A stretch of DNA of 18,932 bases from DASRJG01 sp964647625 (GTDB taxonomy: Bacteria > Acidobacteriota > Polarisedimenticolia > Polarisedimenticolales > DASRJG01): the NCBI GenBank assembly GCA_964647625.1, contig CAZYHZ010000072.1, forward strand, positions 1-18,932, in the 5' to 3' direction. The notes under the pieces were generated by a model. That model did not search any database and was not told where the DNA came from. It worked only from the letters and a program-made list of their open reading frames with translations. The translations under genes and the position numbers were made by a program. Positions 6,160-14,337 of the stretch are shown one piece after another. Position 1 is the first letter of the stretch. Each line of letters begins with the position of its first letter.

Positions 6160-8037
6160 GTGAACGTTCGATTCCCCACCGCAACCGCCGCAGCCCTGCT
6201 CGTGCTCGTCACGGCCGTCGTGTTCGCTCCGGCGGTGACGTTCCCCTTTCTCGGGCTCGATGACCCGCGCTTCGTCACGGGCAACGAGCACATACGGCGG
6301 GGGATCAGCGTGGAAAACGTCGGCCACGCGTTCGTGAACGACGAGTTCGGCTACTACTCGCCGGTCACGTACCTCTCGCACATGCTGGATTGCCAGCTCT
6401 TCGGAATGGACGCGCGCGGCCACCACGTGACGAACGTCGTGCTGCATGCGGCGGGAGCCGTCTTGCTGCTACTGGCGCTCCGGCGGATGACGGGCGCGCT
6501 GCTCCCGAGCGCGCTCGTGGCCGCGGTGTTCGCCGTGCATCCGCTCCACGTCGAGCCGGTGGCCTGGATCGCCGAGCGGAAGGGAGTGCTCTCGGGATTC
6601 TTCTGGTGCGCGACGCTGCTCGCCTACGCACGCTACGCGGAGCGGCCGTCCGGCGTGCGCTACGGCTTCGTGTTCGGGTGGGCGACGCTGTCGATGCTCG
6701 CGAAGCCGATGGCGGTGACGATCCCTTTCACGTTGCTGCTCCTCGACCTGTGGCCGCTGCGACGGACGGAGCCGCGAGCGCGGCTGGTCCTGGAGAAGGC
6801 GCCGCTCCTGGTCCCGGCGGCGGTCGTCGGATGGCTCACCGTGCGCTTTCAAGCGGGGATCGGCGCGGTCGGGACGGAGGAAACGTTTCCGCTCGGCGAG
6901 CGTGTCGCCAACGCCCTCCACGCCTACGGCTGGTATCTATCGAAGGCGGTCGCTCCGGTCCACCTCGCGGCGCTCTATCCGTTCCGGCACGGAGCGGTGC
7001 CGGCGACGTTCTGGCTCTTCGGTGTCGTCGGTCTGGTCGTGGGGACCGCGGCGGCGGCCGTTGCATTCAAGAAGCGGCCGTATGCGACCGTCGGCTGGCT
7101 TTGGTTCGCGGGGACGCTCGTCCCGGCGATCGGGTTGATCCACGTCGGCTCGCAGGCGATGGCCGATCGGTACATGTACGTTCCGTTGATCGGGCTCGCG
7201 TTGATCGTCGTTTTCGGCGCCGCCGAGCTCCTGGCCGGAGCCCCGCCGGAGACGCGCCGCGTCGCCGCCGTCGTGTCGGTCGGAATCGTCGTGGTCTTCG
7301 CGGCGATGAGCGGCGCCCAGGTCCTCACGTGGAAGGACGACGAGGCGGTCTACCGTCAGATCATCCGCGTCGCCCCCGATTCGATCCTCGCATACTTCAA
7401 TCTCGGCAATACGTATCTCGACGCGCGTCAAGATCCCGCCACGGCGAAGGACCTCTACGAGAAGGCGCTTGCGATCGACCCGAGGCACGGCGACATCCAG
7501 TTCCGGCTCGGCGATGCGCTGGTGCGCATGGGGCGGTGGGACGAAGCCAACGAGCATCTGCGCGAGGCCGTCCGCCTCAGACCGGATCTCGCGGAAGCTC
7601 ACCTCGCGCTGGCGTCCGTGGCGGCGCAGCAGCGGACTTTCGATCTCGCGCAAGACGAGTTCGAGGCCTATCTCGCGCTCCGCCCGAACGACTGGCGGGC
7701 GCGCGTCGGTCTGGGACGGGTGGAGGGCGAGCGCGGCGATTGGCTGGGCGCCGCGTCCGCCCTCGAGAAGGCGACCGCGGTTGCGCCGAAGGACGCAGGA
7801 TCGTGGGGGCTGCTGGGATTCGCCCGCATGCAGCTGCACGATTCCGCCGCTGCGGCCGCGGCGTTCCGGCAAGCGATCGCGCTGGATCCCGGTCTGCCGC
7901 AGCCGCGCTACTACTTGGCGATCATGGCGCGCGATGCGGGGGATCGAGAGACCGCCCGTCGTGAGATCGAGGCGCTCCGCGCGATCGACCCGGCCCTGGC
8001 GGCATCCGCGAGCACCGATCCCGCGACACGGAAATAG
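6160..8037 (+). CDS. TMTC-like polytopic membrane protein with C-terminal TPRs (GT-C type)
   Basis: The 625-residue protein starts at GTG. The first 400 residues form a polytopic membrane region with many hydrophobic helices. The first loop carries GLDDPRFV with Asp34-Asp35, the acidic pair typical of GT-C glycosyltransferases such as PMT and TMTC proteins. Further hallmarks are YYSPVTYLSHMLDCQLFG, HHVTNVVLHAAG, HPLHVEPVAWIAERKGVLSG and AKPMAVTIPFTLLLLDLWPL. Residues from about 409 to 610 are around six tetratricopeptide repeats (AYFNLGNTYLDARQDPATA, DIQFRLGDALVRMGRWDEA). TMTC homologues transfer sugars such as O-mannose to exported proteins; most bacterial members have no tested activity. 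Many neighbouring gene products are Ser/Thr-rich and secreted, so they could be substrates, but this is speculative. Confidence 0.88.
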   Translation: MNVRFPTATAAALLVLVTAVVFAPAVTFPFLGLDDPRFVTGNEHIRRGISVENVGHAFVNDEFGYYSPVTYLSHMLDCQLFGMDARGHHVTNVVLHAAGAVLLLLALRRMTGALLPSALVAAVFAVHPLHVEPVAWIAERKGVLSGFFWCATLLAYARYAERPSGVRYGFVFGWATLSMLAKPMAVTIPFTLLLLDLWPLRRTEPRARLVLEKAPLLVPAAVVGWLTVRFQAGIGAVGTEETFPLGERVANALHAYGWYLSKAVAPVHLAALYPFRHGAVPATFWLFGVVGLVVGTAAAAVAFKKRPYATVGWLWFAGTLVPAIGLIHVGSQAMADRYMYVPLIGLALIVVFGAAELLAGAPPETRRVAAVVSVGIVVVFAAMSGAQVLTWKDDEAVYRQIIRVAPDSILAYFNLGNTYLDARQDPATAKDLYEKALAIDPRHGDIQFRLGDALVRMGRWDEANEHLREAVRLRPDLAEAHLALASVAAQQRTFDLAQDEFEAYLALRPNDWRARVGLGRVEGERGDWLGAASALEKATAVAPKDAGSWGLLGFARMQLHDSAAAAAAFRQAIALDPGLPQPRYYLAIMARDAGDRETARREIEALRAIDPALAASASTDPATRK

Positions 8038-8077
8038 GCCGAATCGGCCGGGCGGAGCGGTCTCCGATCCTCGCGGG

Positions 8078-8473
8078 TCAAAGCCGGATGCGACGCGACG
8101 CCAGGCCGGAAACCCGGGCTATCGATTCGAAATCGCGGTCGTGGTGGAGCACGGTAAGCCCGTGTCGAATCGCGCATGCCGCGATGAGGCAATCGATTCC
8201 CGACCGGACCGTCAGCTCGGCACGCCTAGCGGCACGGTAAATGTCGGCGGCTTCGAGGACGACTTCGGTTCGGAGCGGGGCCTCCACGATTGGGAAGGCC
8301 AGCATTGCGGCGCGCGAGATCGCGAACGCCCGCTCGTCCCGAAATCCCTGGATGACCTCCTGAACGACGGGAAGGCAGGTGACAACGTCATCGACGTCGA
8401 CGACCGCGTCCAATCGGAGGGAAGCGTTCTTCCGAAACACCTCGATCCAGACGGAGGGGTCAACGAGGACCAC
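8078..8473 (-). CDS. vapC: VapC-type PIN-domain toxin
   Basis: A 131-residue PIN-domain protein beginning MVLVDPSVWIEVFR when the GTG at 8473 is used as start. AAGGAAG at 8478-8484 precedes it at suitable spacing. The acidic residues expected for metal-dependent RNA cleavage are visible: Asp5, Glu39 (VVQEVI), Asp94 (GIDCLIAACA) and Asp112/Asp114 (HHDRDF). VapC toxins cut tRNA or rRNA when the antitoxin is degraded. The residue after Asp5 is Pro, where Thr is more usual. The gene overlaps the end of the antitoxin gene by 14 bases. The frame is open upstream, but a longer start has no support in the family. Confidence 0.92.
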   Translation of the reverse strand: MVLVDPSVWIEVFRKNASLRLDAVVDVDDVVTCLPVVQEVIQGFRDERAFAISRAAMLAFPIVEAPLRTEVVLEAADIYRAARRAELTVRSGIDCLIAACAIRHGLTVLHHDRDFESIARVSGLASRRIRL

Positions 8474-8702
8474 GCCGCTTCCTTTTCGGCGTTCGCTCGC
8501 CCACGGCCCAATCCCTCCGCATCTCGGCGAGGCTCCCATCCCACAGCCCGGACCCGGCAAGATCGAGGATTCGGTGCGCCTTGACCTTGAGCACGAATTC
8601 GCTCAGCGCGCGCTCGACGGCCCGAGAGTAGGTGCGCTCCCCGCTCAGTCGCACCGCTTCTTCGAGGAGCTTCTCATCAAGCACAAGATTTGTGCGTTTC
8701 AT
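8460..8702 (-). CDS. vapB: VapB-type antitoxin
   Basis: An 80-residue protein starting MKRTNLVLDEKLLEEAVRL at ATG 8702. The N-terminal half (RTNLVLDE, SRAVERALSEFV) has the DNA-binding ribbon-helix-helix layout of VapB antitoxins of the type that ends RILDLAGSGLWDGSLAEMRRD. The basic tail (KRKRRGPR) overlaps the VapC start. The antitoxin should neutralise VapC and repress its own promoter. No strong ribosome binding site precedes ATG 8702. The Kelch gene ends 65 bases upstream on the same strand, so read-through could also feed the pair. Confidence 0.9.
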   Translation of the reverse strand: MKRTNLVLDEKLLEEAVRLSGERTYSRAVERALSEFVLKVKAHRILDLAGSGLWDGSLAEMRRDWAVGERTPKRKRRGPR

Positions 8703-8767
8703 GCGCACGGTATGCCGCGCGTTCTCGATGAAATCAAGCGGGGCTCCGGGTCCGGCCGAGACTCGAG

Positions 8768-11700
8768 TCAGGGACAGGCCAGCCCCGACGCCGCGATCTC
8801 CGCGTCTCGCAAGCCTTGCTGCGGCGGGATCGGCTCGTCGTAGGACCCGCTCCCCGAGCACGCGTTCACGGGACGCACGAGGTACCAGTAGCCGCTGCCC
8901 GCGGGAGGTGCGGCGGAGTCCGTGCTCGATGCTCCCCGCTGATCGTTCGCGATGCACAGATCGACCGATGTCGCGAAGTTGCCGGCGCTCGATCGCAGCG
9001 TCCCCAGGCTTCCGCGCACCGTGTCGTAGCCGGTGGCGTCCGAGGCCGCGGTCCACGACAGCGACATGATCCCGCCGGACTTGGCGGCGAGGACGGCCGG
9101 CCGCGACGTGGGAGGCGCGATGCCGTCGTCGATGGTGCCGTTGCAGTCGTTGTCGACGTTGTCGCAGACCTCGGGGGTCGGCGCGAGCGGCGTGCACTGG
9201 AATCCCGTTGTACCGCCGGAGCAGTACGTGAGCCCGACCTGCTGGCACGCGCCGACGCCGCAGACGGTCCGCGGGTTGTACCGGCCTCCGCTCGCGACCG
9301 CGCCACCGTCGGGGTCGCCTCCCCAGACGATCAGCTCCGAACCCGTCCACACGGAGGCAGCCCGCGCGCGCGCCGAGGGGAGCGCGAGCTGTGTGTTCAT
9401 CGCGGTCCAGGCGTTCGTCGACGGGTTGTAGCGCGCGCCGTCGGCGAGGGGAGTCTCGGGCACCTCGTTCGTCTTGTAGGTTCCGCCCCAGACGATCAGC
9501 TCCGTGCCGGTCCAGACGTATGACGCGAACGCCCGCCGCGTGGGCGCGCCGAGGTTCGGGATCGACGTCCACGTGTCGGTCGCGGGGTTGTAGCGTGCAC
9601 CGTCGGCGAGGTAGCTCGTCCCGTTCGACGTCCCTCCCCAGATCAACATCTCGGTGCCGGTCCACACGGCCACGTGACCGTAGCGGGCGGACGGCGCGCC
9701 GGTGGTCGTCATCGAGGACCAGGTGTTCGACGCCGGGTTGTAGCGGCCGCCCGTGTTGAGCGACACCTGGCCGGTCGAGAGGCCGCCCCAGACGAGCATC
9801 TCGGATCCGGTCCAGACGGCGGTGTGCGCGTCGCGGACCGCCGGGGCTCCCGTGGTCGACGTCGCCGACCAGCTGTTCGCCGCCGGGTCGTATCGCGAAC
9901 CGGTGTTCAGATAGTTGGCGGCGTCGCGCCCTCCCCAGATCACGACGCGCGAGCCGGTCCAGACCGCGCTGTGCAGCCCGCGCGCGGTCGGAGCGCCGGT
10001 CGTGGTCGACGCCGCCCACGTGTCGGTTCCGGGATCGTACCGGCTCCCGCTGTTGTAGATCGTCGAGACGTTGTCGTCGCCACCCCACACCACCATGCGC
10101 GATCCCGTCCACGTCGCGGTGTGATGCCAGCGCTTCGCGGGCCCGGTCGCGAGCGTGCGCCAGGCGTTGGTCGCGGGCGCATACGCCACGCCCCCGGTCT
10201 GGACCGTCCCCGAGCCGTTGTCGCCGCCGAAGACGAGCACTTCGCTCCCCGACCAGACCGCCGTGTGATTCGTGCGGGATGCGGGCGCGTTCGCGGTCGC
10301 CGTCCAGTAGTCGTCGTGCTGCGGGAAGTCGTCGTCCACGACGCCGTCGCAATCGTCGTCGACGTTGTTGCACGTGTCGTCGATGGTCGTGCTCGGCGTT
10401 CCGGGCACGCAGTCGTACACATACTGGCCGCCGACGCAATCGCGGTTGCCGAACGCCCGGCATGGGCCGTAGCCGCACACGATCGGCTGCGCGATGTAGT
10501 CCTCGTCGATCTGGCCGTCGCAGTCGTCGTCGACTCCGTCGCACGTCGCGTCCGCGACGCCGGGATGGATCGCGGCGTTCCCGTCGTTGCAATCGCCCCC
10601 GCGAACGACCGTCCCCGCGGGGTGCGTCCCGTCGCACACCGAGATCACGCCTCCCGACGCGCCATACCCGTCGCCGTCGGCGTCGGGATACCAGTTGACG
10701 CACGAGCAGTAGCTTGCGCCGTCGTTGTAGACGTCGGCCGGATAGAAGTCGGAGCGCGAGCCTCCCCAGATCAGCATCTTGCTCCCTGTCCAAACCGCGG
10801 TCTGCGTGATTCGCTTGTCGGGAGCGCCCGAAGGCGACGTCGACCTCCACGTCCCGTCCGCCGGGCGGTAGCGTCCTCCGGAATTCAGGGTGTCGGTTCC
10901 GTCGTATCCACCCCAGACGATCATTTCGTTTCCGGTCCAGATCGCGCTCGGCCGGAACCGCGCCGCCGGAGCACCGGCGCTCGAAAGCGGCGTCCATGCG
11001 TTCGCAACCGGATCGTAGGACGAGCCGTCGCCGAGGGGGGCCGAATCCTGCCCGCCCCACAAAAGCATGCGATCGCCGGTCCACACGGCCGTGTGACCAT
11101 AGCGAGCGCTCGGCGCGCTCGTCGTGGTGGTCGCCGTCCACGAGTCGGTGCTCGGGTCGTACCGTCCGCCGGAGCTCAAGCTGACGTTACCCGTCGCCTC
11201 ACCTCCCCACACGATCATCGAGCTGCCCGTCCACACCGCGGTGTGCAAGACGCGTGGGTACGGCGCGCCGCTCCCGCTGACCGGTAGCCAGGAGTCGCCC
11301 GACGGATCGTAGCGTCCGCCGTCGAACAGCGTGAGGTTGCCGTCGTACCCGCCCCAAACGATCATCCGGGTGCCGGTCCAGACGACGCTGGGAACCTCGC
11401 GGGCGCTGGGCGCTCCGCTCGTCGTGATCGCGGACCAAGAGTGTGCGATCGGGTCGTAGCGGCCTCCCGTGTTGAGCGGGCCGTTGTAATCCAGCCCGCT
11501 CCAGACGAGCATCGAGGCTCCCGTCCAGACCGCGACGGGGCCGACGCGCTGGGAGGGCGCCGCGACGGGGCTGGTCGGAACCCAGCTATCCGTCGCCGGA
11601 GCGTACGCCCCGCCGTCTGCGAGGATGTCGTCGTAGCCGCTCCCACCCCACACGATCATCTCGACGCCCGTCCACACGGCCGAGTGCTGGCTGCGTGCTT

Positions 11701-13642
11701 GGGGGGACGCATTGCCGATGCGCGTCGGAACCCAGGTGTCGTCGAGCGGGTTGTAGCGAGCGCCGGTGTTGACCATGTCGCTCGAGGCCCAGCCGCCCCA
11801 GACGATCATCTCGTTGCCGGCGACGACGGCCGATGCGTTGACCCGCGCATCGGGGGCGCCGACGGTCGTCGTGGCCGTCCAGGTGTTCGTCGCGGGGTCG
11901 TAGCGGCCGCCGGTGTTCGCGCCGTTCTCCCCGCCCCACACCACGAACCGATTCGCCACCCAGGCCGACGGCGCCCCTGCTCGACCCTGCGGAGCGTTCG
12001 TCGCCGTCATGGCCGACCACGAATCCGTCGCGGGATCGTACAGGCCGCCGTCCCCCAAGTACTGGCCGAAGGCGGTCCCGCCCCAGGCGATCATGCGCGA
12101 GCCGATCCACGCGAGAGCGGCGAAGTCGCGGTGCGCGGGCGCACCCGTCGATGAGATCGGCCTCCACACGTCGGCGGCCGGGTCGTAACGCTTCCCCGGC
12201 CAGACGATCATCTCGGAGCCCGACCAGACGGCGTTCTGGCCGGCCTCGGTGAACGGCGCATCGGTCAGGGTCGTCGCGGTCCAGGTGTCGTTGAGGGGAT
12301 CGTACGTGCCTCCGCTTCCGGGCGCGCTGGCCGCGTACGCATCGCCCCAGATCACCATCCGGCTTCCCGTCCAGACGGCGACCTCGGGAATCCGGGCGCT
12401 CGGAGCGTTTGCCAAAGTCGTCGGGGTCCACCGGTCCGTCACGGGGTCATAGACTCCGCCGGAGCGGTAAAAGGTGGACCCACCGTCGCTTCCACCCCAG
12501 ATAATCATGCGCGAGCCCGTCCAGACGGCCGCGGGGCTCTCGCCGGAATCGGGGGAGTCGATCGTGGAGATGGTCGACCACGTGTCGGTCGCCGGGTCGT
12601 ACCGCCCGCCGCTGCGCGAATCGTTCGATATCCCGAAGCCCGACTGGACGAGCCCGCCCCAGACGATCATCTCGGTGCCGGTCCATACCGCGGCATGCCA
12701 GGCGCGTCCCAGCGGAGCGCCCGTTCCGGTCTTGATCCAGGAATCGTCGACACAGATCGGCGTTCCGATGGAGCGCGAGGCGGCCGGGATCGACAGCGCC
12801 GGCTCGTTGCTGCCGAGATCGGGAAGCGCCGCACGATGGCTGTCGCGCTCGACCGACCACCAGGATTCGAACGTGGTCTTCGGCCAAGAAGCCACGCCGA
12901 CCTCGAGGGTTCGGTCTCCCTTCGAGAGGACGACCGCCGCGGTATACGCCGTCTCCGTCTCCTCGAGCCTGCCGATTTGCCCCGCGGGGCGCCCGCCGAG
13001 CTTTGCCCTGAGGTCGCTCCATCGCGACGCGTCGACGGCGATCGTGCCGGCGGGGCGTACGGCCGGGCGGCCCGCCTCGACGTCCTGCGTCCACGTCGTC
13101 ACCCGGTATCGGGGCGCGATGCGGGCCAGGTCGTCGACGCTCGACGCCGCGGAAAGATCGCGCTCGGCGCGGCGGCGCTCCGTCTCGTGAAACCTCGGAT
13201 CGTTTGCGTACCACGAGCGGATCAGGCGATCGACGAGCGCGGGACGGGCGACGGCTTCGCCGATCAAGACGGGATCGCGGCCCAGCGCGTCGAACATCGC
13301 TTCCAGGGTGTCCGGCGCGCGCGAGCCTCGGACCATCCGGTCGATTTCGGCTTGAAGCTCCCGGTCTCCGATCGGCCGGTGCCAGATCGTCTCCAGCGCC
13401 TCGGACTTCCGGAGGACGTCCTCGACCTGCGCCCGCAGGACGCTCTCCGGAAGGACCGACTCGAGCGGCGGCTTGGGACCGGGGTTCGACTCCGGCCAGA
13501 TCCGCCTTTCCCAGAGCACGCGCTCGACCGCGCGGCAGGCATCGACCCGGCGCTCGGTGTCGAGCCTCGTGGCGCGGGCGCTCGTGCAGACGAAGGCCCC
13601 GGCCATCATGAACGCGACGGATACGAGCGAACGGCGGCGCAT
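8768..13642 (-). CDS. Giant secreted Kelch-propeller/MopE protein with SurA-like N-terminus and shared C-terminal module
   Basis: A 1624-residue exported protein. GGGAGG 6 bases upstream and a signal peptide (MRRRSLVSVAFMMAGAFVCT) fix the start. Residues about 45-170 (PESVLRAQVEDVLRKSEALE, RPIGDRELQAEIDRM) resemble the SurA/PpiC N-terminal helical domain. Residues about 298-977 hold 14 Kelch motifs (AVWTGxxMIVWGG ... GGRYDPxTDxW). Residues 978-1110 hold MopE-like metal-binding motifs (DADGDGYG, DCNDGNAAIHPG, CDGVDDDCDGQIDED, NNVDDDCDGVVDDD). Residues 1111-1458 hold 7 more Kelch motifs, then a third MopE motif (CDNVDNDCNGTIDDG, about 1491-1509). Residues 1522-1624 are the shared terminal module ending LACP. 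Kelch propellers bind ligands or form oxidase scaffolds. No catalytic signature is seen, so a surface binding role is the best guess. Confidence 0.87.
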   Translation of the reverse strand: MRRRSLVSVAFMMAGAFVCTSARATRLDTERRVDACRAVERVLWERRIWPESNPGPKPPLESVLPESVLRAQVEDVLRKSEALETIWHRPIGDRELQAEIDRMVRGSRAPDTLEAMFDALGRDPVLIGEAVARPALVDRLIRSWYANDPRFHETERRRAERDLSAASSVDDLARIAPRYRVTTWTQDVEAGRPAVRPAGTIAVDASRWSDLRAKLGGRPAGQIGRLEETETAYTAAVVLSKGDRTLEVGVASWPKTTFESWWSVERDSHRAALPDLGSNEPALSIPAASRSIGTPICVDDSWIKTGTGAPLGRAWHAAVWTGTEMIVWGGLVQSGFGISNDSRSGGRYDPATDTWSTISTIDSPDSGESPAAVWTGSRMIIWGGSDGGSTFYRSGGVYDPVTDRWTPTTLANAPSARIPEVAVWTGSRMVIWGDAYAASAPGSGGTYDPLNDTWTATTLTDAPFTEAGQNAVWSGSEMIVWPGKRYDPAADVWRPISSTGAPAHRDFAALAWIGSRMIAWGGTAFGQYLGDGGLYDPATDSWSAMTATNAPQGRAGAPSAWVANRFVVWGGENGANTGGRYDPATNTWTATTTVGAPDARVNASAVVAGNEMIVWGGWASSDMVNTGARYNPLDDTWVPTRIGNASPQARSQHSAVWTGVEMIVWGGSGYDDILADGGAYAPATDSWVPTSPVAAPSQRVGPVAVWTGASMLVWSGLDYNGPLNTGGRYDPIAHSWSAITTSGAPSAREVPSVVWTGTRMIVWGGYDGNLTLFDGGRYDPSGDSWLPVSGSGAPYPRVLHTAVWTGSSMIVWGGEATGNVSLSSGGRYDPSTDSWTATTTTSAPSARYGHTAVWTGDRMLLWGGQDSAPLGDGSSYDPVANAWTPLSSAGAPAARFRPSAIWTGNEMIVWGGYDGTDTLNSGGRYRPADGTWRSTSPSGAPDKRITQTAVWTGSKMLIWGGSRSDFYPADVYNDGASYCSCVNWYPDADGDGYGASGGVISVCDGTHPAGTVVRGGDCNDGNAAIHPGVADATCDGVDDDCDGQIDEDYIAQPIVCGYGPCRAFGNRDCVGGQYVYDCVPGTPSTTIDDTCNNVDDDCDGVVDDDFPQHDDYWTATANAPASRTNHTAVWSGSEVLVFGGDNGSGTVQTGGVAYAPATNAWRTLATGPAKRWHHTATWTGSRMVVWGGDDNVSTIYNSGSRYDPGTDTWAASTTTGAPTARGLHSAVWTGSRVVIWGGRDAANYLNTGSRYDPAANSWSATSTTGAPAVRDAHTAVWTGSEMLVWGGLSTGQVSLNTGGRYNPASNTWSSMTTTGAPSARYGHVAVWTGTEMLIWGGTSNGTSYLADGARYNPATDTWTSIPNLGAPTRRAFASYVWTGTELIVWGGTYKTNEVPETPLADGARYNPSTNAWTAMNTQLALPSARARAASVWTGSELIVWGGDPDGGAVASGGRYNPRTVCGVGACQQVGLTYCSGGTTGFQCTPLAPTPEVCDNVDNDCNGTIDDGIAPPTSRPAVLAAKSGGIMSLSWTAASDATGYDTVRGSLGTLRSSAGNFATSVDLCIANDQRGASSTDSAAPPAGSGYWYLVRPVNACSGSGSYDEPIPPQQGLRDAEIAASGLACP
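9268..12750 (-). repeat. Coding Kelch repeat arrays: 14 motifs (10711-12750) and 7 motifs (9268-10312)
   Basis: Blades of about 49 residues (roughly 147 bases) repeat through two blocks separated by the MopE-like segment. Each has AVWTG(S/T)xM(I/L)VWGG followed by GGRYDPxTDxW. The fourth blade of the first block is shortened (MIVWPGKRYDPAADVW). Both blocks start with a lone W-strand (SWIKTGTGAP; YWTATANAP) and end with a motif lacking its own W-strand. Confidence 0.82.
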
Positions 13643-13648
13643 GCGCGG

Positions 13649-13654
13649 CCTCCC
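13649..13654 (-). promoter_or_regulatory. Ribosome binding site of the Kelch gene
   Basis: GGGAGG on the minus strand, 6 bases before ATG 13642. Confidence 0.6.
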
Positions 13655-13782
13655 GGCACATCAGGGGTATACGGGGCGGGGAGGGGCGGGCGCTATCGCA
13701 CAGGGATGTGATTCGGGCCATTGGGGCCATGGGAGCGCGTGAAGTTGTCACGCCGCCCTTTCGCTGGCAGACTCCTACCAAT

Positions 13783-13791
13783 AAGGAGAGG
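13783..13791 (+). promoter_or_regulatory. Ribosome binding site of the peroxiredoxin
   Basis: AAGGAGAGG lies just before ATG 13794; AAGGAG is 5 bases from the start codon. This strong site argues the gene is expressed and not a decayed relic. Confidence 0.65.
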
Positions 13792-13793
13792 CG

Positions 13794-14327
13794 ATGCGAA
13801 ATCGTTGGGCTGGACTGCTGGTGGCCGCGGGCTTGGCGACGTTCGCAGGCCGGACCGGGGCGGCGGAGCTGAAACCCGGCGACCCCGCGCCGCCGTTCAA
13901 GCTCCAGGGCTCGGACGGAAAGGTCCACGAGCTGGCGCAGCTTCGCGGGAAGACCGTCGTCCTGGCGTGGTTCCCGAAGGCGTTCACGGGCGGCTGAACC
14001 GCCGAATGCAAATCGCTCCGTGAGAGCGGCGCCGCGATCCGGAAATTCGACGTTACGTACTTCGCGGCTTCGACCGACGATCCGCAGGAGAACAAGAAGT
14101 TCGCCGAGTCGCTGTCGTGCGACTTCCCGATTCTCGCCGATCCCGACAAGAAGGTGGCCGATGCTTACGGGGTGTTGATCCCCGAGGTCGGCCTCGCGCA
14201 CCGCTGGACGTTCTATATCGACGCCGGCGGCAAGATCCTCGACATCGACAAGAGCGTGAAGCCGCAAACGGCGGGCAGCGATCTCGCGGCCAAGCTCGAA
14301 GCGCTCGGGGTCGCCAAAGCGAAGTGA
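13794..14327 (+). CDS. Exported peroxiredoxin, predicted selenoprotein with Sec68 at in-frame TGA 13995-13997
   Basis: Reading through TGA gives 177 residues. The N-terminus MRNRWAGLLVAAGLATFA is a signal peptide. The thioredoxin-fold body runs LKPGDPAPPFKLQGSDGKVH, TVVLAWFPKAFTGG, U68, TAECKSLRESGA, then VTYFAASTDDPQENKKFAES, FPILADPDKKVADAYGV and RWTFYIDAGGKI. In peroxiredoxins of this type the residue after FTGG is the peroxidatic Cys; here it is TGA, followed by TAEC whose Cys72 could be the resolving partner. Homology, frame and codon style continue unbroken to the real stop, also TGA. The same codon ending the gene excludes simple code reassignment. A SECIS-like hairpin lies at 14013-14029. 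Alternatives are a nonsense mutation or a sequencing error in TGC. It would reduce peroxides outside the cytoplasm. Confidence 0.85.
14013..14029 (+). promoter_or_regulatory. Candidate bacterial SECIS hairpin
   Basis: TCGCTC (14013-14018) pairs with GAGCGG (14024-14029) around the loop CGTGA: five Watson-Crick pairs plus one T-G. The second loop base, G14020, lies 22 bases after the TGA. Bacterial SECIS elements usually have a short apical loop with G in one of its first two positions, 16-37 bases after UGA. Short GC-rich stems are easy to find in such DNA, so this supports but does not prove recoding. Confidence 0.6.
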
Positions 14328-14337
14328 GCCGGCGCCG

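Noticed and set aside
8703..11141. Long minus-strand frame upstream of VapB
   Set aside because: The only believable part is the VapB end; the rest is an Arg/Asp-rich shadow of the Kelch gene in another frame.
9674..11287. 537-residue plus-strand open frame
   Set aside because: It is antisense to the Kelch repeats, repeat-derived, and lacks domain features or a ribosome binding site.
13745..13773. Promoter TTGTCA-N17-CAGACT before the peroxiredoxin
   Set aside because: The -10 matches only 3 of 6 positions, too weak to call.
13794..13997. A stand-alone 67-residue protein ending at TGA 13997
   Set aside because: It would be a peroxiredoxin cut exactly before its catalytic residue, while the same frame continues with clear family sequence to 14327.
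13995..13997. Genome-wide reassignment of TGA to an amino acid
   Set aside because: TGA is the stop of the same gene at 14325-14327 and of several neighbours (1108-1110, 4479-4481).
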